A stretch of 64,000 bases of DNA from Phaeodactylum tricornutum CCAP 1055/1 (lineage: Eukaryota; Bacillariophyta; Bacillariophyceae; Surirellales; Neidiaceae): the NCBI RefSeq assembly GCF_000150955.2, contig NC_011674.1:186001-250000 (forward strand). The letters run 5' to 3'. The translations under genes were made by a program, and so were the position numbers. The notes under the pieces were generated by a model. The model made no database searches. It was not told the origin of the DNA and worked only from the letters and a program-made list of their open reading frames with translations. Positions 1-9,962 of this stretch are shown in pieces (the stretch's first letter is position 1; each line of letters starts with the position of its first letter).

Positions 1-1923
1 CCTCCAGTATAGCTCTCGTGGTGATATGATACCAATACGAAGGTACACTGAAAGCTGCGAAGTCGCGTATTCCATGTCTGCCCGACTTCGGTCACTTTCA
101 TACAGAGGTAGCCCTTTTATAAGAAAGTGGTCCAGTCTCCGCTGAGCCAAGTAATGTATCATTGGGAATCGCTCTCGAATGGGCTCATCCCACTTTGTGG
201 AAGGCGGCACGGTCTCGAAGCCGAGTTCCTCGATGGGTACGGATTTACAGTCTTGCGGAGGCGGAGCGACGGAGTATAGGCAAGCCAGCGACTCTTTCAT
301 CAAAATCGGTCGATCCGGTTTTCCAAGTTGCTTTTCGCAAGCCCTCTTAAACGGCATCAGCGTGCCCCAGTGACCACCATGAAACCCCTCGTCAAGTTCA
401 AGTTTCTCGACATCGTAGAGTAGGGCCGATTGACATGCTACAGCTGCGATATCGAGTTGCTTCAAACTTGTGGCTCTGTGCCTCTCCATTTCCCTGCTTT
501 CAGGTGTCATCTCGCGATTCCAATAGACTGCACTCGCGCCAATCTCAGAAGCAATTTTACAGAGCTCCGAAACACTGTCCGCCGTATTGCCGCACACCAG
601 AGGTAGATTGATACTTTCTTGTGAAAGCTGTAGTGAAAGCTGGTGCAATGCTTCTTTCAACACGACTTGCAGGGCGCCACGAGCTCCCCAATGGTGGACC
701 GGTACTTGCCATAGAAAAACCGGCAATACGTGGTTGTGATGGCAGGCCAACAGCAAGGCCTCGTTATCGTGAATTCGGATGTCATGAGTTCCAAAGAGAA
801 CGACAGCTGGCCTTGATAAGGAATGCGCTTGGACCGCTGGTGCAAGGATCCGCTGTTTGCCACCATGGTCGCTATTCGACATCTTTTGCTTCTTGACGAG
901 ATGTTCGTTTTTGCTTTGCGTCTTCCCGGTGGATTTTCGATTGTTTGCCACTGGATTGTCTTTGGGCGTACTATCGCCACTTTCGTCCTCGTCATCATCA
1001 CGTGCTTGTAGGATCGATTTGACCAATTCCAAATCACTTTCTTTCCGAACACCGGGAGCTTCGATCAGTGGTTGGACATTGTATTTGCGATGCAAACAAA
1101 GGAGGCGTACGACAATGTGTCGAGCCTGCTCGGGTCCTGCAAGGAAATTGTCCGACAAGTAGACGCCCTTCCATGGACGGAAGTTTTGCTGAGCAATTAA
1201 TTGCTTTGTGGGAAGAAATACACTAGCGGCTAGTTGAATCTCGTGCTTCTCACAAAGCGGTTGCAGCTTATGCAACGCTTTCTCCAGCAAATATGGGTCG
1301 GTACCAAACTGTAAATAAATCTTGCCGACCAGTCCCGACGCAATCTTTTGCTCCAAACGCAACCATTCATTATGGCGATCTTCTTGATCGGGAAAGAATG
1401 GATTATATGCCACGGCTACTTTGCGATCCGACCCCACTTCCTTCAATTTTTGCAATGCTACTGCAGAATTCCACTCCTCCGTCGACTGACTCCCCGAGAC
1501 GAGCAAAATAGTGTGTTCGTATGGCAACGACGACCAGAACTTTTGCAGTTTTTGAAAGTGATCCCGCGGTGAACCTCGCGAGACCTTTTGATTTTTGAGA
1601 GCATAGTGGACGCAAACGTCCGCATCCGGACACACGCTGCGAATCTGACTCGCCCAGTCCACCAAGGAATCGTCCTTGTGTTTGTTGACAACATTAAAGG
1701 CTTTCATGTCTTGCGATACTAGCCAAGTTACGCGTTTCTTTAATTCGTCTGAGGACTTGAAGAAGAGTTCGACTCGAACATTGTCGTGGTGGCTCATGAT
1801 GTTGGGGGCATGAACCGCCATCGGGCGTAAGAGAGAATGCGACGGTCGAGTCGTAAATGCCCGTGCTGGAGTGCGTAACAACGGGTAAAAGTGTAGGCTG
1901 ATTGCGAACCACTTTCGTAACAT
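1..1923 (-). CDS. MTHFR-like domain fused to DNA photolyase/cryptochrome (5' part)
   Basis: The frame is open from an ATG at 1923 to the left edge, giving 641 residues and no stop, so the 3' end lies outside the window. Residues 1-35 are Arg-rich and aliphatic, like a mitochondrial presequence. Residues ~50-285 resemble the TIM barrel of methylenetetrahydrofolate reductase: VAVAYNPFFPDQ, then KIYLQFGTD, then LAASVFLPTK. A polar linker (~290-355) follows. From ~365 a photolyase/cryptochrome alpha/beta domain begins (VVLFGTHDIRIHDNEALLL, compare the canonical FRxDLRxxDNxAL), and near residue 622 TSQLSVYLRIGIISPREL matches the start of the FAD-binding helical domain (TSxLSxYLxxGxISPR). Photolyases repair UV lesions or act as blue-light receptors; MTHFR proteins bind FAD and folate. 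The FAD pocket and Trp chain are not visible, so repair enzyme and cryptochrome cannot be separated. The order of domains is seen; any cooperation between them is inferred. Confidence 0.85.
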   Translation of the reverse strand, partial: MLRKWFAISLHFYPLLRTPARAFTTRPSHSLLRPMAVHAPNIMSHHDNVRVELFFKSSDELKKRVTWLVSQDMKAFNVVNKHKDDSLVDWASQIRSVCPDADVCVHYALKNQKVSRGSPRDHFQKLQKFWSSLPYEHTILLVSGSQSTEEWNSAVALQKLKEVGSDRKVAVAYNPFFPDQEDRHNEWLRLEQKIASGLVGKIYLQFGTDPYLLEKALHKLQPLCEKHEIQLAASVFLPTKQLIAQQNFRPWKGVYLSDNFLAGPEQARHIVVRLLCLHRKYNVQPLIEAPGVRKESDLELVKSILQARDDDEDESGDSTPKDNPVANNRKSTGKTQSKNEHLVKKQKMSNSDHGGKQRILAPAVQAHSLSRPAVVLFGTHDIRIHDNEALLLACHHNHVLPVFLWQVPVHHWGARGALQVVLKEALHQLSLQLSQESINLPLVCGNTADSVSELCKIASEIGASAVYWNREMTPESREMERHRATSLKQLDIAAVACQSALLYDVEKLELDEGFHGGHWGTLMPFKRACEKQLGKPDRPILMKESLACLYSVAPPPQDCKSVPIEELGFETVPPSTKWDEPIRERFPMIHYLAQRRLDHFLIKGLPLYESDRSRADMEYATSQLSVYLRIGIISPRELYWR

Positions 1924-2284
1924 GACGAGCAAGAAGAAATCCCTGGACGAAATCTATGGAAGGTCAACGACGTCTCATAGCTTCCGATGCAAACTTTTAG
2001 GTAGGATTCGTAGTCAGTCGCCTTGGGGCAATTCTGCTTCGACGTACTTCGTCATGGTCGAAGTTGTGATGGGACAGTGAGTCATCCCATCAATTCGATC
2101 ATTCCCACACATCACTCAAGTCACGAGTGGATGTCTGAATAAGAAGGATGGTTGGCAAAGGGTCGACCATGAAGCGACTCCACCCATATCAATCAGCCTT
2201 GTCCTAACACCGTTCATACTACCGATCCGTTCTAGTCTAGACGCCTTATACGTCTGGTTGATCGGGGACCGTCGTCAAGCTGGG
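1924..2284. other. Divergent intergenic region
   Basis: This 361-base stretch lies between the photolyase fusion (minus) and the PDE12-like gene (plus) and must hold both promoters and 5' UTRs. I see no ORF, TATA box or repeat in it. Confidence 0.5.
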
Positions 2285-4582
2285 ATGTACAAATTGGCAA
2301 GCGGTGCCAGGACACTCACTACCCAACAACTACTACTACTGCAGATTCCGACGCTATTTTCCGGTCCCACCGTGACGCACGGGCCTCTTGCTATCGCCCC
2401 TTCTTCGACAACGACAACAAGCCGTAGAATGACATCGAAAGCGACGGCTACCTACGATGGCCGCATTGTGGCTAGAATTCTCCCTCCCAATGCTTGCAAC
2501 GCCGCCTTTGATTTGCATCACGATATTCGTGGTCCACGTATGGATCCGACGCTTCTCAAAGCCGGCGCGGGCTACCTTGCGCATCGGGCGTCCGTACCGA
2601 TCACGCAGTCGACCGACGCTGCGGTCGGCGCTTCACTGTTAGGGACGGAATATTCCTCCGAGCAGAACTGGACTACTCTGGATGTATACGTGTACCCTCA
2701 ATCTGCACGGGGCGGTATGGACACTACTGGATCTTCCGGGGAGTCGTCGTCGGTGGTGGCTGCCACTGCGACGCACATTCACATGCAACGTCACTCTTCC
2801 GAAACACTGGAAAAGACGCTAGCACGCATGGGGTTGTCGCTTTTTAAAAAACTCTCCGAAAGTACCAAACACTGCCACAAACGCACCAGAGCATACAAAG
2901 CCCGAAACACTCAACTCTCTTGCAACGCCACTATTTGGAAGGTCGACCCCGAAAGTGGCGTGCCCACTACACCATGGGATTGCCAGTCTTTGACCAATTA
3001 CAATGCTTGGAGCGAGGCCAGATATACACCTTTGGCGATACAAATATCTTTGGTAGATGTCGAGCTCAGCGAAATGGACGGTTCTTCATCCGTGCCTCAG
3101 ACCTTGACGTTTGCGGTAGAAAGTTGCCCACCGACAGTGACAACAGTACGCACTTTTTCGGATTGGGAATCCTATTTGTATCCCAGCGTACCAATAGTTG
3201 TCCAGACAGAAACCATGTACAAATCGGACCAGTGCATGGTCGACTGGTACGTGAATGGACAACTTCTGCAATCAAACTCTCATTCGTACACACCCACTGA
3301 AGCAGATTTGGGCAAATCGGTGGCAATCCTTGTCACCCCGATACGCAAAGGGCAGCACGACGGCGCGGGATGTCAAGAAGCGTACCAATTTTCGACTTTG
3401 GTCCAGCCTTTACCGGAGAATCTGATATTGAGTTTGCGACCCAAATGGATAGCTCCGCGTTGTGATCGGTCTTCAGGGGAAGCGAGCGATGCACCGTTAC
3501 GAATCATGACGTACAATGTCCTGGCCGATCAAAACGCCTTTGATTTTGGCGTGTCCGGTAAGGTGGCCCACTCCTACGCGGAATACTTGACGCCCCAAGT
3601 GCTAAAGCGTGAACGCCGACTGCCTCTAATTTTACACGAGATACTGGCGCATCAAGCCGATGTTGTTTGTTTGCAAGAAGTCGACGAATACGTGTACGAA
3701 ACATTATTTAAGTCTGCGCTTCGCTACGCTGGATACGACGGGTTTTTCACAAGTAAGGAGAATGAAGGAAGCCGGGAAGGATGCGCGACGTTCTGGTTGA
3801 CCACTCGATTCGATCCAGTGCCGGAATCAAATAAAAAATCCCACCTGATCCGTGACATGTTCCCTTTCGAAAGCAAGACCGACGATCAGGAGTGGACTGC
3901 CTTGAATGATATTGCCGGTTTGCTAGGCAAGCGCCGAGATTTACGTTATATTGTTGCTGCAAAGTTGGGTCACATCCTCCACTTAGTTCCTCTACAGGTC
4001 AAAGGCGACACGAAGACAATTTGGGTTGCCAACACACACCTTTTCTACCATCCCGATGCATCACATATACGCCTCATGCAAATGTATTTGATTTGCCGGG
4101 AATTGTCCGAATCGTTGAAAACGAAAGATGGTGGTATCGTATTGTGCGGAGACATGAACAGCTCGTTAACAAATTCTCCAGGTAAGCTACTTATTGACCG
4201 CATCGTCCCAAAGAACTTTCGGAATCTACGAACAGACCTAAATGGATTCCGATGGAGCCGTCAATGGCGACAACCTGATTCCCCAAATGCATTTGACGAC
4301 GATTTTCCGTCGCTTTCGCTACCCGATTCTTTTCCGATCCTAAGGTCGGCGCTGTCAGAAACACCAGCTTTTACTCACTTTATCGGTGGTCTCGAACGCG
4401 GATTCCGAGGCACGCTAGATCATATCCTTGTAAGTCCCGATCTGATACCTCTGAAAAGTGGCCCAATGCCATCCATGCGCGACGTTACCCGAGATACCGC
4501 AATGCCAAGTGAAAGAATACCGAGTGATCACGTAAGCCTCATTTGCGAGGTCGACATGACGAAAATGTCGTCTAGTCGATGA
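2285..4582 (+). CDS. PDE12-like 2'-phosphodiesterase (EEP nuclease family)
   Basis: This 765-residue protein has a C-terminal endonuclease/exonuclease/phosphatase domain (from ~residue 405). Motifs in order: RIMTYNVLADQ (~408), VVCLQEVDEYVYE (~463, the metal-binding Glu), NTHLFYHP, VLCGDMNSS (~622), LDHILVSPD and the catalytic PSDHVSL near the end (~748). The arrangement, with an N-terminal beta-rich extension, matches PDE12, which in animals degrades 2'-5' oligoadenylates and trims poly(A) in mitochondria; CCR4-type deadenylases are the next closest family. The N terminus is Ser/Thr-rich with few acidic residues, compatible with organelle targeting. The frame opens upstream at a TTG; 2285 is the first ATG. 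It is longer than human PDE12 (about 609 residues), mainly in the N-terminal part. It converges on the oxygenase gene 120 bases downstream. Confidence 0.8.
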   Translation: MYKLASGARTLTTQQLLLLQIPTLFSGPTVTHGPLAIAPSSTTTTSRRMTSKATATYDGRIVARILPPNACNAAFDLHHDIRGPRMDPTLLKAGAGYLAHRASVPITQSTDAAVGASLLGTEYSSEQNWTTLDVYVYPQSARGGMDTTGSSGESSSVVAATATHIHMQRHSSETLEKTLARMGLSLFKKLSESTKHCHKRTRAYKARNTQLSCNATIWKVDPESGVPTTPWDCQSLTNYNAWSEARYTPLAIQISLVDVELSEMDGSSSVPQTLTFAVESCPPTVTTVRTFSDWESYLYPSVPIVVQTETMYKSDQCMVDWYVNGQLLQSNSHSYTPTEADLGKSVAILVTPIRKGQHDGAGCQEAYQFSTLVQPLPENLILSLRPKWIAPRCDRSSGEASDAPLRIMTYNVLADQNAFDFGVSGKVAHSYAEYLTPQVLKRERRLPLILHEILAHQADVVCLQEVDEYVYETLFKSALRYAGYDGFFTSKENEGSREGCATFWLTTRFDPVPESNKKSHLIRDMFPFESKTDDQEWTALNDIAGLLGKRRDLRYIVAAKLGHILHLVPLQVKGDTKTIWVANTHLFYHPDASHIRLMQMYLICRELSESLKTKDGGIVLCGDMNSSLTNSPGKLLIDRIVPKNFRNLRTDLNGFRWSRQWRQPDSPNAFDDDFPSLSLPDSFPILRSALSETPAFTHFIGGLERGFRGTLDHILVSPDLIPLKSGPMPSMRDVTRDTAMPSERIPSDHVSLICEVDMTKMSSSR

Positions 4583-4702
4583 ATTTACTGGATGCCTTGT
4601 TTACATTGACATTTGCAAATTAATTGCAATGACGTGGATCCAGAATCGATAGTCTCTGAACTTGGGCTAGCTCTATGGGCGCTAATTGCATTGTGCTGCA
4701 CT

Positions 4703-5776
4703 TTATCGTTGGATGATGCGCCCATCGTCAAGTAGCTCAAGATCTGCATGATGCCGAGCAAAGGTTACCGGGTGAGACCGAGCTAGACTCTTGAATGTGT
4801 TCTCTCCAACACTCGTCAACATTTTATTTAGTTGCTGCGTTTCATCTCGCCATTCAGGTCTTTCGCCGCGAGTCCAGCATAGTCGCTCTGACAAACCATG
4901 TTGCATCGGAGTGATAGCCGCGTCGAGACTAGGATTATAGAAGAGAGGCACTGATGTTCGTGCTTTCTGTGACTGTGTATTGGAGAGTACCCGGTGCGGC
5001 GTGGCCAGAAAGTATCCCGAGCTCAATATTTCGGCTTGTTCTCCAAGGTTGCAGACCAAGACGTTTGCTCCAAACTACGTCGTAACGTCAATCCAATTCC
5101 CTTGTGAGAAGACTTGTAAGCCACCCACATCATCTTGAAGGACCATTGTGAGAAAGTTTGTATCCGTGTGGGATCCGACTCCAAACGAATCCTTTCCCGA
5201 CTCATCGGCAACGTGAGGGTACGAAACCAATTTAAGTGCCCAGTGAGGCTCAGCAAAAAAACAATCTAGAGCATTCCCTTCCATCCCTAGTGCCAAACAC
5301 AGCGCTTCCCGCAGAATTTCAGCAATTCGACAGACGTGGGATGCAAAGTCGGTTGTGGTCCGTCGAAAGGATGTTTCGGTTTCGTCGTCAGGCCAGGGAT
5401 TTTGGGCTCGAAGCCGATTGTACGCCGGCCACGACGCAGCTTCTTTAAGAAACCTGCTCGTGTCATACTCTACGGCGTACTCGACTTGTTCCCGCAAGTC
5501 GGTCCGTCCTGCCGTATTTTCCATACCCAGCTTCATGTACCCACGAAAGGACGCCCTCGTTTCGTAGGAAATCTTCATCTTTTCCGAAAGGGGCTTTTCG
5601 AAAAACTGTCTGGTGACGTCCAATTGTCGCTCGGCCAAGGCGGGGGGCAAGTCGTGACGCAGGAGGAAGAAACCAACGCAATGGCATGCCTGGCACAATT
5701 GATCGACGAAATGGTGTGGGTTGGAATAAAACAGACGGATATCCAATACCGGGATATTTCCAATAGAAGATGTCAT
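4703..5776 (-). CDS. 2OG-Fe(II) oxygenase, interrupted by one in-frame TAG
   Basis: The reading frame encodes an isopenicillin-N-synthase/gibberellin-oxidase type 2-oxoglutarate dioxygenase. From ATG 5776 (MTSSIGNIPVLDI, the usual DIOX_N start) it runs through the iron motif SHTDTNF (~residue 201). A TAG stands at 5075-5077 right after GNWIDVTT. The same frame continues after it as FGANVLVCNLGEQAE, then ATPHRVLS with the second iron His (~258) and the 2OG-binding Arg/Ser (RTSVPL), ending in TAA at 4703. Read across the TAG the protein is 356 residues, the normal family length; the truncated product has 233 residues and lacks the distal His and Arg. A real loss-of-function allele, a sequencing error (CAG to TAG would explain it) and read-through all remain possible. 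The frame is open upstream to about 6022 without another ATG, so a spliced leader is conceivable. Confidence 0.75.
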
Positions 5777-6287
5777 GAAACCAAAACACGATCTTCGACA
5801 CGTCCCCAGGTCTCGATTCGTGAGTTTTGGCTTCTGAGAGAGGAGCACACTGCCTAGACTCGCATACAGTTTAGTCTCGAGCAGTGTAGACAACGCGACA
5901 CTGATGCGTGCTGCGTACTGAAAGGGCCGAGGGGCAAATAAACGGGGTAAAAGGCCACTGCCCCAATTTTTTTTACAATTAAACTGTCCACCATTCTTCA
6001 CGTTTTTGATGAACAGGCACCGTCAGTCCCCTTCGTAAAAACGATGGCAAGCAACGTAGGGCTACGGAACCAAAGAGCAAGAACTCACAAGCAACGATTG
6101 GATGATGCTTTCCTCCGTTTCCAATTTGGTTGTAAAAGTAAATATTTCTAGTATCGCTACTGTATACAATGGTATTTATATCGGTCTATCTTGTTCCGAT
6201 AGTACCCGTGTCGACGGGACGACCCGAGCAACAACGCCCAAAAAAGTGTGGTCGCCCGAGACAATGAGTCATCGCTTGGCCATTCCT
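5777..6287. other. Intergenic region, oxygenase 5' side
   Basis: This lies between the oxygenase start and the DMT transporter stop, both on the minus strand. The oxygenase frame stays open to about 6022 but has no ATG there. The rest is presumably the oxygenase promoter and the transporter 3' UTR. I see no other gene. Confidence 0.4.
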
Positions 6288-8299
6288 TTACGACGCATGG
6301 TCACTGTCTTTATTGAGAAAGTCTTTGCTGTTGCCGATAGCGTTGGGACTGCCACCCGTCGACGAGAGGACACATCCCGTCAAAATCAAGAGACCACCGA
6401 GGAGTCCCAGTCGATCCAGCATTTCGCCCATGGTCACGTAGGCAAAGGCTGATCCCCACAACGATACGCTCGTCATGAGGACCGTCAATTCCGTGGCCGA
6501 CACGACTTTGAGTGCGACGGTTTCCAAATACAAGGCCAACGCGGTGGAGAACAGTCCGGTCCAAATGATAGTCTTGACGATGAAGCCGTCGGTCAACCAG
6601 TGTTCGAGTGCTTGTAGAGTGGGTAGATCATCCGCCCCCACGAACAGGAGCACTGACCCCGCGGCCACCGCGCAGAGCTGGCCAGCGGTAATGCGCGAGG
6701 CCTGATGCGGAAATTGGGTCGCCGCAGCCTCCAATCTCCAGTAGCCGATACCAAAAAAGAGCGCCTGCGCGAGACAGAACATGTCTCCCGCCGAAACGGG
6801 AAAATCCGCGGGGCTGGTGCCGACGGATGTCCCGGTCAAGGCCGGACCCATTTGCAAGAGGGCAACTCCGCCAATGGCCATGGCGACCGAGGCGAGACCG
6901 CGGCCCCCCAGTTTTTTGCCCTTGAAGAAGGAATCGAGCAAGGGGACCACAATGACGGCCAGTGCATTGAAAAATGCGCTCTGCAAAAGAGATACAATTT
7001 CCAAAACAAGAAGAGTGGGTAAGACTCGTGCTTGTTTGTTACGCTTTACCAGTCAGTACACACAAAGATATACGAACGCGCCACTAGACATCTCGTCGTC
7101 CGTACCTTACTCGCATCCGAGGTGTGCAGTCCCGACGCTTGGCAAATATACCCGATACAGTACCAGGCTCCGACTTCTGCACCGGCGAGGGTTGCGCCCC
7201 AGCGTGTTTCTCGGGTCTGCGGATTGTTCGTTTTCCGTTCATTGGCGAGGACAATGGAGGTAACGACGACGGCTGCTAGTGAGAATCGAAGAGCGGCGCT
7301 GAGTGCCATGGGCATGGCTTCGTCGAGTAGCTTGACGGCCGCAAAATTGGTGCCGTAAATAGCGGCGGCGGCCAGAACGAGGGCGCGGCCCAACGTGAGG
7401 GACGGTGGATCCAGCAACCCGGACGATGCCGGCGTTTCGGATGCTACCACGCCCGTGCGCAAAGCCACGCGCTGCATGGAGTAGTCCTGTCGTTCCCGGC
7501 GATCCAATTCAACGGAGCGGAGTGTTTCGTCCGTGAGGAGGTGGAAGTCGTCTTCCAGTGCGTATCCACGGCGTGGACCGTTCGTTGACGGAACGGTCGT
7601 CGTCGTCGTGGAATCGCCCGGACTCGCGGATTGGTAGCAACGCGATTGAGCTGGCCATCTTGAGGAAGATAGACACAAGGATCGAGAAGCCAAGGATTGC
7701 TGAGAAAAGGCGACTACGTAAGCAACGTTGACGACCACGGTCGTCAAGAGTAGGAATCGCATGAGTATGAGAAAAAAGGAATCAAACGTGTACGCCGACG
7801 GATCGTTGGAAGGCAACTGGTGTGGCAATTGCGGCGGGAGATGGAATCGATCCGTCGGGTTGTACGCCTTAGTGATGGTGATGTTCGTGTCATTCGATGT
7901 CAAATTGTAGAGAATAATGCTCACGAGGAGGGAAGCGAGGAGGGAGGCGTAAAGTCGCGTGGCACCGGAAGTCGCGACTTCCATAGTTGGTTGCACCACC
8001 ACCACAGGTGTCGGACACGGAACGCGGCTATGTACACCGTGGCTCATTATCAGGGAAGCATGGTTTCTCACTGTTCTGTTAGATATTCTGGATAGGTGAT
8101 TTCTCCCCGACGCAGACTGCGGAATCCTTTCGTCAATTCCTTCTACAATAGGATCCGGGTTAAGATACCCGTTCTCTCTCGGAGACGACTCCGGACTCGT
8201 TGCGTAGTACGATACTGGAACTTGCTGTCCGCCTCGATTGCGCAACATGCTGGGAGGACTGTCGTGTCTTCGATCTATGGTACTTGTGGACGGTGCCAT
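6288..8299 (-). CDS. EamA/DMT-family transporter, probably plastid-directed (two exons)
   Basis: Exon 1 is 7106-8299 and exon 2 is 6288-6980. The 125-nt intron starts GTACGG and ends TTTTGCAG, phase 0, joining SDASK to SAFFNALAV. The product is a drug/metabolite transporter with about ten membrane helices in two EamA halves (for example ALVLAAAAIYGTNFAAVKLL, IGGVALLQMG, GLFSTALALYLETVAL). Such proteins move nucleotide sugars, phosphorylated sugars or amino acids; the substrate is not readable from sequence. Two starts are possible. ATG 8299 gives a 628-residue protein with a long polar N terminus. The internal ATG at 7762 begins MRFLLLTTVVVNVAYVVAF-SQQS, which looks like a signal peptide ending in an ASAF-type motif, the diatom plastid-entry signal, and leaves 449 residues. 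I favour the second on targeting grounds but list the full frame. Confidence 0.75.
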
Positions 8300-9272
8300 C
8301 CTTCATGGCCTCGTTGGCGTACCAACGTTTGTGTTGCTTCGAATGCCGTAGATCGTACCGCACCCTACTGTCTCACACCTTGGGAACGGAACTCGGCGGC
8401 GGTACCCCCCCGACTTGTCATGGTCATTCGCCAAGTACCGCTCGGGATGCCAACGGCTCTCCAATTTGGGCGCGCGCACTGCCATTTTTCGAATTCGATC
8501 GTAATTCGTCGGAGAGACGTACGTTTGTGCGACGGTCTATATATATATGTCTCACCGCGACTTTTATTGCAATGAACCTGTGTCGAAGGTGGACAAACGA
8601 CCGGACATGGAGGTTTCAGCGTACGAGAGAGGTAGCTGGACCTTCTCCTGACGGTACTGTTGACGCAAGGTTCTCTCGAAATACTGTCGAATCCATGGGT
8701 TCAACTACAATAATTATAAAAGAAAGTACTTCGGAAAAGAGGAAAATTAGATGCCAAGAAAAATACTTTGTTTTCTAGAGTTGTGTTTAAGTTTCTTTTC
8801 ACTTGCTTTTGTCCTATAATTGGAAACACACTTGAGTGACTGTCGGTTCCAACATTATTAAATGCAAGAACACCATCTGGCAGTCTAGATAGTACTTATG
8901 ACCATCGTAGCTGGACCAGCTAAAACTCCTCACCACGTACCCCTTCTCCGCCGGTGGCGTATTCTTCTCTGCACCACGTCGACCCCGCAAACCTTGATGG
9001 CGACTGTGGTGTGTAACTACTCCGTACCGTGATGCCTGCGACTGGAGCATTTTCACCCGTTTGTCCAGTAGAAACTACCAACCCCCGTAGCTCCAAGTAC
9101 GAGCGAAGCAACGAACCAAACCATCGGAACCAACTTCCGAGGCGTTCCGTCATCGAGAAACCACAAGATACTATAAAAATCTCTGCGTACCGAAACTAAC
9201 ATTACAACTTTGACAGATACCTTCTCTGCAGTCCTAAACTACACACAAGCAGTGTTTTCCTTGAAACGCACC
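8300..9272. other. Intergenic region with TATA-like elements
   Basis: No convincing gene. A (TA)n run lies near 8536-8547. TATAAAAAT at 9172-9180 sits about 93 bases before the ankyrin gene start and is a candidate TATA box. Short minus-strand frames at 8814-9153 show no recognisable motif. Confidence 0.4.
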
Positions 9273-9962
9273 ATGATTATGCCACTGCCGGTAGCGGCTC
9301 CGCTTCCCACTACCCGAGAGTTGGCCGCCCGTGCGATCCTCTCCACCAGTGCTCTCGTAAGTCAAGTCCCCGTCCATCCAGCAGTCTCCGTGACACAGCC
9401 GCAACAAAAAGAAGAGCCACTCCCAGTAACCCAACTGAAGGCTATTTTCGCACGATCCGAAACTGGTCAGAAGATCTTGCAAAGACCGAACCGATGCATG
9501 TTCAGTAAACCCAGTCCCGAAGCCACGGACGCCTACGATTTGGAAGTCGTCAAGGCAATACGGAACAACGAAATCGAGAAACTGCGTGCACTCCAAAGAA
9601 ATGGAAAAAGCCTAGATGCTTGCAATCGATTCGGCGAGTCCCTCATCCATATGGCCTGTCGACGGAGTGATTTGGGCATGGTCAAGTTTTTAGTCGAAGA
9701 AGCCGGAGTCCGAGTGGACGTCCGGGACGACTTTGGCCGGCTCCCACTCCACGATGCCTGTTGGACAACGTTGCCAAATTTTGCAGTTATGGACGTGTTG
9801 ATCAAAGCTAGTTCACCTGCGCTACTCCTTTCGGAAGATGTACGAGGGCACACACCTTATCACTACGCTAGGCGAGAGCACTGGACCGACTGGGTTCAGT
9901 TCCTGAATGACAGGGATCAGCTTATTACCCAGAGACTATGTGCCGCCAAAATTTTGGGGTAA
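9273..9962 (+). CDS. Ankyrin-type repeat protein, tandem paralogue 1
   Basis: This 229-residue protein is the first of three tandem relatives. Residues ~87-222 are the shared core: a helix VVKAIRNNEIEKLRAL, then ankyrin-like repeats around CNRFGESLIHMACRRSDLG, DDFGRLPLHDACW and VRGHTPYHYARREHW. The core keeps ankyrin signatures (G-x-[ST]-x-[LI]-H-x-A-C). Ankyrin repeats bind other proteins; there is no catalytic domain and the partner is unknown. The N-terminal ~85 residues are Pro/Ala-rich and not shared with the other copies. The frame opens at a TTG at 9210; the first ATG is 9273. No signal peptide is evident, so a cytosolic or nuclear protein is likely. Confidence 0.75.
   Translation: MIMPLPVAAPLPTTRELAARAILSTSALVSQVPVHPAVSVTQPQQKEEPLPVTQLKAIFARSETGQKILQRPNRCMFSKPSPEATDAYDLEVVKAIRNNEIEKLRALQRNGKSLDACNRFGESLIHMACRRSDLGMVKFLVEEAGVRVDVRDDFGRLPLHDACWTTLPNFAVMDVLIKASSPALLLSEDVRGHTPYHYARREHWTDWVQFLNDRDQLITQRLCAAKILG

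Noticed and set aside
8814-9153. Two overlapping minus-strand frames before the ankyrin genes
   Set aside because: They look faintly coding, but no acceptable splice or homology joins them and there is no recognised family.
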